64,000 nt of DNA, taken from the NCBI RefSeq assembly GCF_035582795.1, contig NC_134373.1, forward strand, positions 14,034,001 to 14,098,000, in the 5' to 3' direction. The notes below the pieces were generated by a model. The model searched no databases, was not told the DNA's origin, and was given only the letters and a program-made list of their open reading frames with translations. The stretch is from Mycteria americana (lineage: Eukaryota; Chordata; Aves; Ciconiiformes; Ciconiidae). Positions 42,852 to 63,020 of the stretch are shown piece after piece. The position numbers and the translations under genes are program-made. The first letter of the stretch is position 1; every line of letters starts with the position of its first letter.

Positions 42852-43049
42852 CTCTAATTTGGCATCCAGCTCTGCATCAGATGTTACCACATATTCATCT
42901 TCGTTCTTTGGTGAGCTTGTTTCAATTTCCAATATTTCTTCTGCATTTTGTCGACCATTGGGCAGTCTTTTGACCTGTCTTGTGTGTGGAAATCCATGAG
43001 ATCGCTGTGTGTGCATGCGTGTGTAACAAACTCGAATGTTTTTCAACAA
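42852..43049 (-). pseudogene. ICA1L: ICA1L start exon with frameshift
   Basis: Read on the - strand, the acceptor TATATCCCAG precedes a short 5' UTR and ATG at 42997. The first 27 residues (MDFHTQDRSKDC, then MQKKYWKLKQ) match the ICA1L start. The frame then breaks and ends at TAA 42884-42886. The other frame resumes the family sequence NEDEYVVTSDAELDAKLE. ATG to the final GAG is 146 bases, not a multiple of three. The base pair after GAG is AT where a GT donor is expected. Confidence 0.85.
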
Positions 43050-44238
43050 CTGGGATATAGAAATAGAGTTAGAGGAGAGCAATTAAGTCAGTGAGCATTT
43101 CCTGAATGGTCTTCCAAGTGATCTCAGCTGTCTTTCACATGCAGTTTACCGCAGCTGTGGTCTGACTGAAGATCAGAACTTCCCTATTCTAAATTTATAG
43201 ACCATAGATAATAGAAAGCATGACGAGGGGGACCCTTTTGGATAAGCAGTCTAGATTATTGGGATGCTTTGCTATAATTGGCATATCCTATTTCTCCATA
43301 CAGCTTTTTGTGAATTCTGGTTTGCATTCAGAGATGGCTTCAAACATTTAAAGAAATTTCTTTGCTTAAATTATAAGCTGAAAGTCTCAGTAGCAGTCAC
43401 AGAGCGTTTATGTCGATGTTTGTTTAGTTTTACAGACATTTAAACTCATACTAAGGTCCCCTGTTGGTCACAGGCTACTAGTTGCCCAATGGAATAAATT
43501 GCAAAGATATGCAAAGTTGACATTTTGAAGTTTTGAATATGAATATCGTAACTGATACAGAAATTTACATTTTTGTGGTTTGAGTTACGTTTTCAGCATT
43601 CCATACAGTACCTGTCTGATTTGGACAGCTTGGAAGACTCATCCAGCCTGAGCAGCTGTCTTTCCTAGACCGGACTCGGCCAGCTTCTCACTGGCAGCTG
43701 AAAAGCCACTCATTTCATGCAATTTACAGCACAATTTAAATTGGTTTTCATGACAATTAATTTTAACCCAGGTTTTGCCCCTAATTTGAGATCTCTGCCA
43801 ACGTGCTTGCGTCAAACAAAATTGGTGATTCTAACTTGATTGGGCTTTTTTGGTGTATGAATTGCAACATAAGCTACTGTAACTTGTTGCTATCCAACGA
43901 AGTGGGCTGTGCAGCTCATTGTGTCTCCCACCAGAGTTGGCCAAGCAGGAGCCAAGCGCAGGGAAGGCTGAAGCTTACGCTGGCGTGGGTGCTAAACCAG
44001 CGAAATAGCCGTTCGGTTTGCTTGGATGTTGGGCTAGAAATCAAGGGTGGGTTATAGTTCTGCCCGTCAGAAGAGGATCTTCAGCCTTGCTCCCTGAAAA
44101 GCTGAATGGCTTTCCTCAGCCATTTAACTATCATACAGAGGTGCAACAGGGATAGCGTGGCAGGACAACCTGCCACAATTATGCATTCTCAAAATATGTT
44201 TAGTAAACCTTATGGGTAAACAATAACTAATCCTACCA

Positions 44239-44309
44239 AATGTGAATACCTTTTTTTTTTTAATGTGAATACCTTTTTTTTTAATGTGAATATATATATA
44301 TATTTTTTT
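44239..44309. repeat. Tandem repeat, T-rich, about 24-bp unit
   Basis: The motif AATGTGAATACC followed by 9-11 T occurs twice, with a third AATGTGAATA running into a TA stretch and a T-run. Confidence 0.8.
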
Positions 44310-45175
44310 TAAACAAACAAGGAAACAAAAAGATGCAATAAAACAAATAACAGCATTAAATGAAGCAGGGTGACAATCCATAAACTGTATTCACCCCTGG
44401 ACTGGGGCACGTGAGGGCCAGCTTGGCAGCCCCATTCTGACAGAGAGTAGAAATCCAAGTCAAGTGTGTTGACCTAGTTTACATTAAGTATTTAATCTGA
44501 CAAAACCTTTTGCCTTTCCCACAGCAGGGGAAAAGAGCACGTGCTGAAATTTCAGTGAGGTCATGGAACAGATCTGCCCAAATCTGATCCGCCACTTTTT
44601 TTTTTTTAATATGTTTAGAATCACATTATCTTGGAAATAACATTGTAGCCTCCATTAATTCAGTGATGAGAAAAACATTAAAAATTCTGAAATTCTGAAA
44701 CTTATATCTATGTTTAAGTAACAAGTTGATAATTAACAAGACTTAGATCAACTTAGGAGTGTAAGAAAAGTGTATATTTTTCCTTTGGGGAATCTCTGCA
44801 TATGCCTAGCTAGCACTTTCTGTTGCAGAAATGGCACAGAAAATGCAGGAGAAAACCTTGTGTCTCAGTTTTCATTAAAAGTGCATTCCTTGTTCTACGT
44901 AAGTATTTCCTTCCAGCTTTGTGAAATATTTTTGAATTGTAGAAGTCACTTTAAGCATATGTAGTTAGATCCATTTCCTAACATTTGTGTGCTGAAATCT
45001 AGGGAAGTATGTTGAGTTTATACTGGAAATCTATCAGCCTATACAAAAGTCATTTAAACTGCATGGAAGTTTATTTTCATTAACGAAAAGCCTCACGGCC
45101 AGCCTATGGGCTGTATGTTGAAAGGAATAGGCAGAGTGGCACTGGCTGGAGATCTGCATCCTTGCCCCAAACTCT

Positions 45176-45440
45176 TTAGAAGTGCAGCCTAAGAAACCCA
45201 CGGTCTCCCACCAGCCTGTCCTCTCCTCTCGCCCGTGCCTCCAGGGCGTACGGTGCCCTCCTCAGCAGCTCACGCCCAGAGAAGAGGGTCCAGCGGCAAA
45301 GCGTTTGCCTGGGAGCAGGTATCCGAGGTGCGTTTGGGGGTCCCAAAGCCGTGACCGGCACGCGGGTAGAGGCTGCCGTCCGCGCTGCTGCGGGTGAGCT
45401 GACATGCCCTGCCCTGGTGGGGGTCTGCACGGTTTATGGA
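45176..45440. promoter_or_regulatory. Small orphan CpG-rich patch, possible former ICA1L promoter
   Basis: By eye about 18-25 CpG in 265 bases, with a GC content much above its surroundings. It lies about 2.2 kb upstream of the ICA1L start exon, the position expected for that gene's promoter. No clear donor or TSS motif was seen. Confidence 0.4.
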
Positions 45441-48400
45441 GAAGGTGGTGGTACCATGGTGAATGGCAGTACCACACGTGCTGTTAGGTTGTGTGTCGCT
45501 TTCACTGGAACACTTACAGTTTCCTTCCCTATCCCTTTGTTTTTACTTCAGTCTCCTAGTTGAGGGAAGGCCTAGAAATTAAAGATTAAAAAACTAAACA
45601 AAGTGCCAACAAGAGAGAAAAAACAGTGCTCTGCCAGGGCTGGCTATAGGAACGTGACGGCAATCATCCAGAAGCAAAGATGAAAGTCTCAAAGCAAGAA
45701 GGAAGCTGAAAGAACCAGCTGGGAAAAAGCAAACACATGAACAGAAAACGCAAATGTGACACTAAACCAAGGACCAAGCAGGTGAACCCTTGCCTTAAAC
45801 TAACGCTTTTGACATGTGTCTTAATGCATGATGTTGTTTGAACTGTATCTAGAGGCAGTGTATGTGCACCAGTAAAGGCAACAGCTTATGCCAGGTGTCG
45901 GTACAGAATGAAAAGATCAAATAGAACAATTTATTGCACAACCTCTCAACAACAAGCCCACCCCCCATCCCACTGATATAAAAAAATGAGTAAAGCTTGT
46001 AGTAGTTGACTATTGTCTTTATTCCCCTCACTTGTAGTATCACTTCAATGTTTAAGGAAAACTAGCTGTTAGTACATAAAAATTCTTTACTGTTCTATAT
46101 TATGCAATCAGGGCACTACGAATATGCAGAAATGTTTTTTTGGGGAAAACAAAAAGTATTTTTGTGAGTAGAATCACCATCAGCACCTTGATTCTGGAAG
46201 ACTAAGTTTGTTTTTGACTCAGTTCTTTTGCAATTTTAAAATCAACTCATGCTGGCCATTCTAATTTCACATCATTATTTTAAATGAAAGAACTGCATGT
46301 TTGGAGGAAAACAAATATTCTTATTAAAATGTTTTAATTAAGATTACGGATTATCCAAATCCAGCCAAATCTAAAAAGTATTTTTGTAGGTTCTAGGATA
46401 ACTTATAGACAGTGGTAATACAGATGCATTCCAAAAAGATGTTGGACTTACGCTGGTATCACTCCATAATGTTAATATGGTTTACTTAGTTGCTTCTTTC
46501 TGGGTCTGACGCAGTACTTTTCCAAATGAGAGAACACAAAGTGAGAGGAGGGTGTAAAAACCCTCCTGCTTCTGAACTGTGGTCTACCAAAACCTACCTT
46601 TCTAGGTACACTCTCTGTATTTACTACAGGTGCAAATGTAGTAGAGATCTAACGGATTCAGTGTTTGAAACTGAAACAACTAATGCCAGCTGTGATTTCT
46701 TAAGTCTAAATAATATTAATCTTTCTAAGCTAAGCTGACAGTCCAAGTGATATGACCTTTTCAAAAAGTATTTTTTAAATCTTTCTGGGAAGGCAAGAAA
46801 ACCGTATTAAGGTTACCTATCTTGCATTCATGAGTCTTTAAACATATGCATATAAGAGAACCCACTTATTTTTATCAACTACTTAATTGGCTGGAGGTGC
46901 TCTACAGCTATCTGACTGTAAAATACCACAGTAATTCTAAAAGCTATGCTCAAGCATAATTTATCTGAAAGAAAAACTGAAGAGAGTAATAAAATGGATG
47001 TTTCTTATAATAAGCAAAATAGTTCAAGACTTCAGATTAAATGGTCGCTGGGATTCTTGAAGAGAAATGAAGCAAACTAGTTTCCAAACTTACTTCACTG
47101 TCTTGCTTGCCACTGAAAACATCTCCAAACTTTACTTGGTTAAGACCTCCAAAAGTCAGGTATACTGGATTAAGGACTACCTAAAAAGGATATTACCCTC
47201 TTCTGTTTTCATACTGAAAAATTATTAGAGATTTTCTAAACTTTTATGAATATTAGGCCAACGATTGCCAGAATAGACTGGCATATCCACAAATGTGCAT
47301 GTGAAATTATACAAATCTGCGACAGTGGGGAGGAAGAAATGCTGCATGTTCCAGCACATACTAAACTCCTGCTCAAAAAATGCTTTGTATTTTTGGTAGG
47401 TTTACAAAACAAAATAGTTATTCACACCATATTTGCAAGTTCCAGATAGACAGAAGGCAATGTTTTAAAGGAATAAAGTTTAAATAAGAAAAAAATATAA
47501 TTAGTTGCTGTATTAGGGCATGAATAGTGTATGTTGCTTTAGAAAAGATGAAACACATACTAAGAACATGCACATGGATAAGATGACAGCAAGACAACTA
47601 ATTCCTTGTAAGCAGCATTTGTAAATAAAGGTTTTTTATTTACAGAGCGAAGGGATCAGAGATCCTTCCCCTGCACCCTGGCCCTTTTCTCCATAGTTTT
47701 GCTGTTTGGTGTTTCCTAAACTGCTTACTCAGAACTTGACCATATTGTAAACCTGGAGGTCAGAGATTTCACTCTTCAAAGAAAAATTACTAACCTTCAA
47801 TTTAAGCATTTGACTTGATTGTGCTGTACAGGTCTTACATTTATTGAAAGCTAAGACATTAGTGAGGATATTCAAGTTTGGTTTCCACATTGTTAAACTA
47901 TGTGCTGCTGGTTTACCATCACGTATATGGCATTTAACAAACTGCAGTAATAGCTTTTTCATTTAAATGCTGAATTAAAAGCAAGACCACCAGCAGAGAA
48001 AATGAGCATGTTTGGATAGTACTTACCCTTTATCAACCTAAAAGCTATTGTAACTTTTTATATCCATTCTTTCCAGGAACAAATTAATTTTTCTTCTGCC
48101 TTCTCTGTGTGATCCTCCACTTGTTTCTATAAATCTGCTGCTTTTTAGGGGTTAAGATACCACATTATAAGAATGCGCCTGCCTTGTGTTGCAGTACAAC
48201 TAAAGTAATTCACAGCCCTAACTTATGAGTAACAGAAAAATGGAATAAATAATGGAGTAAATCTAAAAAAAATGGATAATGGAGTAAATCTGTCAAGTTC
48301 CTTTACGTCATACCATTTCACTACAAACATACTAAGTCTCCATCCTAGAAAGAAGCCAGGGTTCATCACTTAAGGACCTAATCGTAAGAACTGCCAACAG

Positions 48401-48451
48401 CAGTACTGAATGGAGAGCTGAAGTCTGATTTTTATCTGAAGTGAGGCACTA

Positions 48452-48851
48452 AACCAATGAACTGTAGATAAAAGCTTTATTTTTTCTTTTCAAGGGAAAG
48501 CAGGTAAACTCAAAAAATAATTTAGTTCAGTAATTTTTCTGTAAGTATCAGGAACAGTTTACTCCTTATTAAAAGGGCTATACAAATAGTCATTTAAAAA
48601 ATGTTAATTCAAAGCCATCAAAAAGGGAGGAAATGCCCTTTGCTTTGTTTCACATTTATCACATTAGTAACTGCTTGTTGCCATTTTTCTGTGACAAATA
48701 TGGATATAGGTTACCAATACAAAAAAAACAGGAACAACAGCTCTCTGAGCAACAAAAAACTCCTTTCTTCAGGTGTTGGTTCTGTAGGGATGCTAGCAGA
48801 GAGTGAACGCTGCAAAGATCTTTAAGAAAAGGTCTTCTGGCTGTTTGACCT
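48452..48851 (-). other. WDR12: WDR12 3' untranslated region (inferred extent)
   Basis: About 0.4 kb to the first AATAAA on the - strand, plus about 25 bases for cleavage. Another AATAAA lies about 0.8 kb further (47635-47640), so a longer form is possible. Confidence 0.55.
48476..48481 (-). terminator. Probable WDR12 polyadenylation signal AATAAA
   Basis: A canonical hexamer on the - strand (TTTATT on +) about 370 bases after the stop, followed by AGCTTTTATC. An alternative is at 47635-47640. Confidence 0.55.
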
Positions 48852-57786
<8,935 letters not shown>

Positions 57787-57790
57787 GCTG

Positions 57791-57811
57791 CCGCCGCCGC
57801 CGCCGCCGCCG
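57791..57811 (-). repeat. CCG/CGG trinucleotide run in WDR12 5' UTR
   Basis: Seven uninterrupted CCG units on +, read as GGC in the WDR12 mRNA, a few bases before the start codon. Confidence 0.85.
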
Positions 57812-57825
57812 GCCTCGCCCCCGAC

Positions 57826-57831
57826 CACGTG
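57826..57831. promoter_or_regulatory. Canonical E-box CACGTG upstream of WDR12
   Basis: A perfect palindromic CACGTG lies 40 bases upstream of the WDR12 ATG. This is the preferred MYC/MAX and USF site; WDR12 and its PeBoW partners are reported MYC-responsive in mammals. Binding here is inferred. Confidence 0.6.
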
Positions 57832-57989
57832 CCGCGATTAGCCGCGATTAGCCGCGCCCGCCGCCTCCCCGCCCGCCGCCGCGCTCCGGCCCCGCCGAAG
57901 CCTCTTCCCGCGGCCGCGCTGGGCCGCGCCGCGCGCTGACCACCCCCGAGCCCGCTGCGCCACGCGGCCGGCGGCGCGTTGCCGCGGAG

Positions 57990-58013
57990 ACCACAACGCC
58001 CAGCATGCCGCGC
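57990..58013 (+). promoter_or_regulatory. ZNF143/THAP11-type motif 1
   Basis: The stretch ACCACAACGCCCAGCATGCC closely resembles the vertebrate promoter motif ACTACAATTCCCAGCATGC, known to bind ZNF143 and the THAP11/HCFC1 complex and common in divergent promoters. It lies in the gap between WDR12 and CARF. Confidence 0.65.
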
Positions 58014-58028
58014 GCGCCCCGGCCCGCG

Positions 58029-58054
58029 AGCTACGGCTCCCGAGAAGCCCCGCG
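58029..58054 (+). promoter_or_regulatory. ZNF143/THAP11-type motif 2 (weaker)
   Basis: GCTACGGCTCCCGAGAAGCC is a second, more diverged version of the ACTACAnnTCCCAGAAGGC form, about 40 bases after motif 1 in the same orientation. Confidence 0.45.
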
Positions 58055-58099
58055 CCACCGACTTCCCGGCGCCCTCCGCGCGCCCCTCTCCTCCTTCCC

Positions 58100-58573
58100 C
58101 TCCCTCCCGGCTCGAGGGCGGGTGCGGCGGCGCGCGTGCGCCGAGGGGCGGTCTGCATGGCGGCGCCTGCGGGAGCTGAGGCGAGGTGGAGTAGACCCCT
58201 TCGGGACCCCCCGCCGCTCCCCGCGGGGCTGGCGGCGGCCGTGCCGCCACGGGCCGGGCCGGGCTCTTCCCCCGGGGCGGCGGGCGGGGCCCGCGCTTGT
58301 GTGTCCCACTCTCCCCGCCCCGGGGCTGTGGTGCGGAGGGGTGCGACCGGGGGAGCCGCGGGGCGCAGGCTGAGGGGCAGGGGATGAGGTGCGCCCGTTC
58401 CCCTCCCGGCTGGGGCGTGGGGGGCGCTTTCCGTGGGGCACTCGCAGGCCCTTGCGCCGCTGGAGCGGGGCCCCGTGCCTCCCCCGCACCCGGGGGCCGC
58501 CTTGCTGCACCCCCGGCCGGGCCGGGCCGGGTGGTGCGGGGCAGCCCGCGGTACCGGCCTTGCCCCCGTGGCG
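58100..58573 (+). other. CARF: Putative CARF non-coding first exon region
   Basis: A strong donor (GCG|GTGAGT at 58574) terminates GC-rich sequence on the CARF side of the divergent promoter. The 5' boundary is a guess; an ATGGCGGC element like YY1 sites lies at 58157-58164. It would splice to 63021. Confidence 0.4.
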
Positions 58574-61500
58574 GTGAGTAGCTCCCCGTGTGGGGCTGCG
58601 GCGTTGCTGGAGCCGGCGAGCTGGCGTCTGGGACTGTTGGCTGCTGGTGGTGTCTTCTTGGTGTAACTTGGGTTGTGTTTCTTTGCATGTAAAGTGACAC
58701 ATCGACAATAAACTTCCTACTAAAAGTAATAAACCCAACATGCAGTGGACTCTAAAAGAAGCTGTAAGTGAATTTGCTCTTTTGGGAGAAAGCTGCTTGT
58801 GTGAGTACCTGCTGTGTGCTTGGTTTATATATCTTTTTTCCTGCCTTTCTGACAGTTACTTGTGGCCTCTCGAGGAACAGTTGAGCTTTCCCTATGTGGT
58901 GACTCAGGTTAGGGCAACTTGTTGGAGCAGGCAGGTGTTGAGTCTTGATGTTTTGTGAGGCTCTGAAGTCTCATCTATTTCTTAAGTGTACTTAAAAGAT
59001 CTAACAGTGTTTGTCAATGTAATTGACACAGGTGTATTTTCCAGATAGCTTGTGCTGGCTACACGGAAGTGATTTGCTTGAGAAACCTTTTAAGTAGGAG
59101 TCCCCAGATGATCTGTGCATTCTTAACACTATCTGCCTGCTCTTCCATGACAGAGAGAAGCTGAATCTCAAACCTCGTACAAGTTAATATAAAGCTAATT
59201 GTAACTCATTTACTTGAGGGTATCACTATGCCCTAATTTCCTCCCTGTTATGTTTTACTGTAATTTGTTCCCTTCGTAATGGTGGTAGACAAATGTCATC
59301 AGAGGTAGCTTTTTCAGAGAGAGCGTTTAATTGTTGTAAGCTATGCAATTATCTTAAATCTTCTTGTAAAACCTCTGAAACATTTCATAGGAAGCCCAAA
59401 AAAGGTTGTTGGTGAGGCATTCAACTGTATGTATTTCCTGTCAAGAAGTATAAATTAAAACCTGAATGGGGAATATTGCTATCAGAAGTGCTGAAAACAT
59501 GAACTTGCACAGTCAAGCTTTGATTTACTTTTTTTTTTAATGGGTATGCATTGAAGACTTGAAGCTTGAAAAACATAAGAGAATTCCCTCCTTCCTTGCC
59601 CGACAGAATACTCCTAGCTAGAACGTGCTTATTATCACAATGGACCTGTTTTTTACCTGTTTTTTACAGTTTAGGTTTCTTCTCATGACTAAAATCTTGC
59701 AATATTGACTCAGTGTTAAAGTAATTGGCTCTGGGATTTTGAAAGGCAGTACTTCCCTTTGGGATCTGGCTGTGTGTTGCCTTCACAAGGAGGCCTCGTA
59801 ACTGAGGGAGGGCAGAAGCAAGCATTCATATGAGGCCTTAAAATTATGTCAGGCTAGAACTGGTGTATTCTTAGGGACCACTGCTTGTAGTTGATAAGTA
59901 TAGGTATTACGGTAGAATAAAGAATCGGAGGCCAGAAAATACAGAAATCTAATACTCTGCCTTAAGGCAGGGCAGAGATGTGACTGGTCAACAACAGGAT
60001 TTTAAAGTAATGCTAGTTTGACTTTTCTATTAGTGTCTTTAAAAGTTTACGTATTAAGAATCAGTATGTGGGTTTCTGGGTTAGAGAGGAGATTGCAACT
60101 GTTATAAGAAAGGTTCACCTCAGAGTGGGCATTGAAATCCTGTTCCTGTTGAGAGTACCTGATGTTATATAGGTTGTGTCTGTGGATGACAATCAGTGAG
60201 AACCTAGCGTTGCAAGAGGTTGCCACTGGCTTTGACAGCTGTGTTATCACAGGAGTTCTTGAAGGCTAAATAAATCAAGATCTGACTGCCTTTTGTGTTT
60301 TGCTAAATGATCTTGAACTATCAGTGCATTTGTCTTTGGAATTGAACCACTGATGGTAACGTGTAGGCTAGATTGCAGTGCATGATTTTTGCTCTCTTGA
60401 AGATCCTGTCTGTAAGACCCTGCATAAAATGCTCATGATGGTTGTCGTGTTTGCCTGTGCTAGCAGTTTCTGTGGCTGCTTGCTCTCCTTGTAGAATTGA
60501 ACCAGGGACAGCAATGGCCATAGATTTCCCTTTATTTTGAGCAGAGTGCTTCCCAAATGGAGTCAGGGCGAAGGAAGCAGTCCTGTGGCGTTAAAATGTG
60601 CTAACCCTTGAGTTGGAAATGGCCTTGGAGTGGTGGACTTCACAGAGAGCAGCCTGTAGAGTGGTCTGGGTGGAGCTGCATTAAGGCTAAAGCTGAGGCA
60701 TGGAGACCTGCCTGTTTGATGTGTGCAGTGACGATGCAGCTGTTGATACCGTTTTACACTAACATTAAACTCCCACATTTCTCCTTCAACCCGTTGTTAA
60801 ATGGGGGATATAGTGGTGTTACATTGGAAACTTTTGTGGCACTTATGTAAAGTCTTTATGAAAAGAAGAGATACTTGTATGTTATTTACTCATCCATGAG
60901 TACATATTCATACGTATATATGTATACAGGATTTAACTGTCTTGTTTGGGGAATTTGTTAGCAATATTTATACAACTATAAAATTTCTTAACTATGTATG
61001 TACTTGTAAGTATCTGTAAAAGTATATTTCTTTAAGACAAAAAAAAATCTTTTTTGTTTGGGCTTGCACAGCACTTAGATTAATGAAACCTGGATGGTTA
61101 AACCATGAAGTTCATTGTCTGGGGTAATGTGCATGTCAGTGGTTTGCCTGGGTTAGAACAGTGATTAGACAAAGTCACAGGGCAAAAATGTACCAAGGGC
61201 ATTTTTTAAACACAAAGATAAAACTTCAGCTATTTCTGGGCTGCTTATAAGAGGAAGCTGGATAAATATCACTGTATATTTACCCTACTGCTGTCATTTT
61301 TTCCCTGAGCTTTATTATTAACCAGTGTTAGATACAGGGTATTGGGCTACTGGCGCTGGTGGTCCGTCCCAATATAGCTGTCCTTGTGTTCTGTAGTTCG
61401 GTTCCAGCACGCTCAGGGTACGTGCCATTGTTATCTCTGGAACAAACTTCTTCAGTTTATCTCAAAGAACTAAACATGCTGCTTTGGCAAAACTGACATA

Positions 61501-63020
61501 TCTTCTTTACATCTTTTAACTGAGGGGAAATGATTGAGTGATGATGAAATCTAGTTTTCTGACTTTTTTTCATTTGCTGCTAACATGCTTCAGACATTTT
61601 AACTGAAACATCTTATAATTGTTCTTGGATCCAGAGCTACAAAATATTTGGTAAACGTGAGGTTTCAAATGAAGATTTGAAATTTCGTTTGGAGTGTCAT
61701 CACTTGAAAACTGAATGGAAAAATAAATCTGCTTTAGATTAAAGTATTTAGTATATTGAGCATATGAGCAGCTTAACTTCACAATGTTGTTTGTATCAGC
61801 AGGATGCTTTATTCAGCTTCAAAAGCCAAGGAGATGTGGATTTACTTTGCCTGTGGTCCTTTATATCTTTGCAAAGCAAAATAAATTTGTGCTGCCAGGG
61901 TTGTACAGTTCTTTTCAAGTTACTCTCTAGCCTTTTGCATTCTCCTTGCTAAAGCTGTAAACGGTTGAAATACCGCAGCCAAGAAGGTCCATCTCAAGGA
62001 ATTTACTATGTGGTGTGGTGAAGAAGAGAAAGCTGGTAGGAGTCATGTGCTAATATAATGCTGCCTGTCTTTAAAATAAATACTGAAGGTAAAAATCCTG
62101 AACACCTTTCCCCCTCCCTCACCCCAAACTGCAGGAATTAAGTATTCTTCTACGTTTGGTATGTTATGTGTGTAGTCTAGTATATATGTACTCTAGTAAT
62201 GCAGGGGCCAAGTTAATTTGTCATTTTGTCTCGTTGCTTATGAATATTTGGAATTGGTCACTGCTTCAAAGGGTGTACTGTCTGGGTGAAAGCCTTATCC
62301 CGTGGATATGGCAATTTACTGTCCAATATTCTGTTTGCTTGAAGGTTTATAGAGGGCAGCTGAGCTCCTTGAAGTACTTTTCTTTGGGATAGCAGGTAGA
62401 TCTCTGAAGTGCCGGGAGCTCTGTCTTCTTGTCTTTCATCACATGATTAGTACCAAATTTTGTTTTGGATATCTGGTGTTTTTCCTGCCCAAAGCTTACA
62501 GTTGTAGACTAACAACAGTAATTTTATTTAATTTATGTGTTGTTTTATAACCCTTTACAACAAATGTAATTTACTTCAAGATGGCTGCATGACAGAGTTG
62601 GGTAGCACAAATCCTGTCTGTTGATTATGGAACTAGATGACTAATGTTTTTGTAAAGCAGTGCTGGCATATCTTTAAATACCAAGTGTTCTCTAGTTGTG
62701 TATGGTTGTTAGTTGAGTGCGTATTTAGATTAAAATAATGAGAGTGTGTATGTGTGTTTTGTATCTGTGTGTGCAATGACAACTCAAGCAAATTTGTCTG
62801 ATACAAGAGGCTAAACTATACTCCTGGAGCAACACACTGAAATTTTTCTGCAGTGAGTAATAACGTGATAGAGGCAAGGATTTCTTGAGGGCTTTGCTGG
62901 TAGCTTGCAACGGCATTCAAACTTGTAAGACTAAACTTCTAAGAGTAAAAAAGCCTGCAGCAATGTCTTGGTTGAGGCTAAAGTATGGAAGGCTGAAATA
63001 AACTTTTGTAACTTTTTCAG
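58574..63020 (+). other. CARF intron 1 (5' non-coding to first coding exon)
   Basis: About 4.4 kb, AT-rich after the island, ending in the acceptor AACTTTTTCAG. No repeats or RNA genes were recognised, and the short frames lack family resemblance. Confidence 0.6.

Larger units (their letters stand above)
29396..43049 (-). pseudogene. ICA1L: ICA1L, probable decaying (pseudogenised) copy
   Basis: The locus sits where ICA1L lies in human, between FAM117B and WDR12 and on the - strand. Homologous pieces in order are: start exon 42852-43049; a weak exon relic near 40610-40780; an exon at 35687-35781 that retains the FHPY..VA motif of the ICA69 AH/BAR domain; a C-terminal exon at 30137-30277; and the last exon at 29585-29689 with the family ending WF-LFA-LD-LSNPDA-G-S-DEL. 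Lesions are a deletion of about 13 bases that frameshifts the start exon to a stop after 37 codons, an AT in place of the GT donor of that exon, a lost C-terminal stop, and apparent phase conflict between the last two exons. Several AH-domain exons could not be found or are barely recognisable. ICA1L elsewhere encodes an ICA69-like BAR protein of about 480 residues that acts at Golgi and vesicle membranes. Locus identity is strong; loss of function is inferred from several independent defects. Confidence 0.8.
43050..48451. other. Region between the ICA1L start exon and the WDR12 3' end
   Basis: About 5.4 kb with no recognised coding exon. It contains a small GC- and CpG-rich patch (45176-45440) and a T-rich tandem repeat (44239-44309). 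Any ICA1L 5' non-coding exon would be expected here but was not identifiable. Confidence 0.6.

Noticed and set aside
42846-42854. A U12-type AT-AC intron at the ICA1L start exon
   Set aside because: Minor-class AT introns begin close to ATATCCTT; here the bases are ATAAACCT, so mutation of a normal GT donor is simpler.
58740-58958. 72-codon frame downstream of the CpG island as a CARF start
   Set aside because: No splice context, and the CARF-like leader with better context is at 63032.
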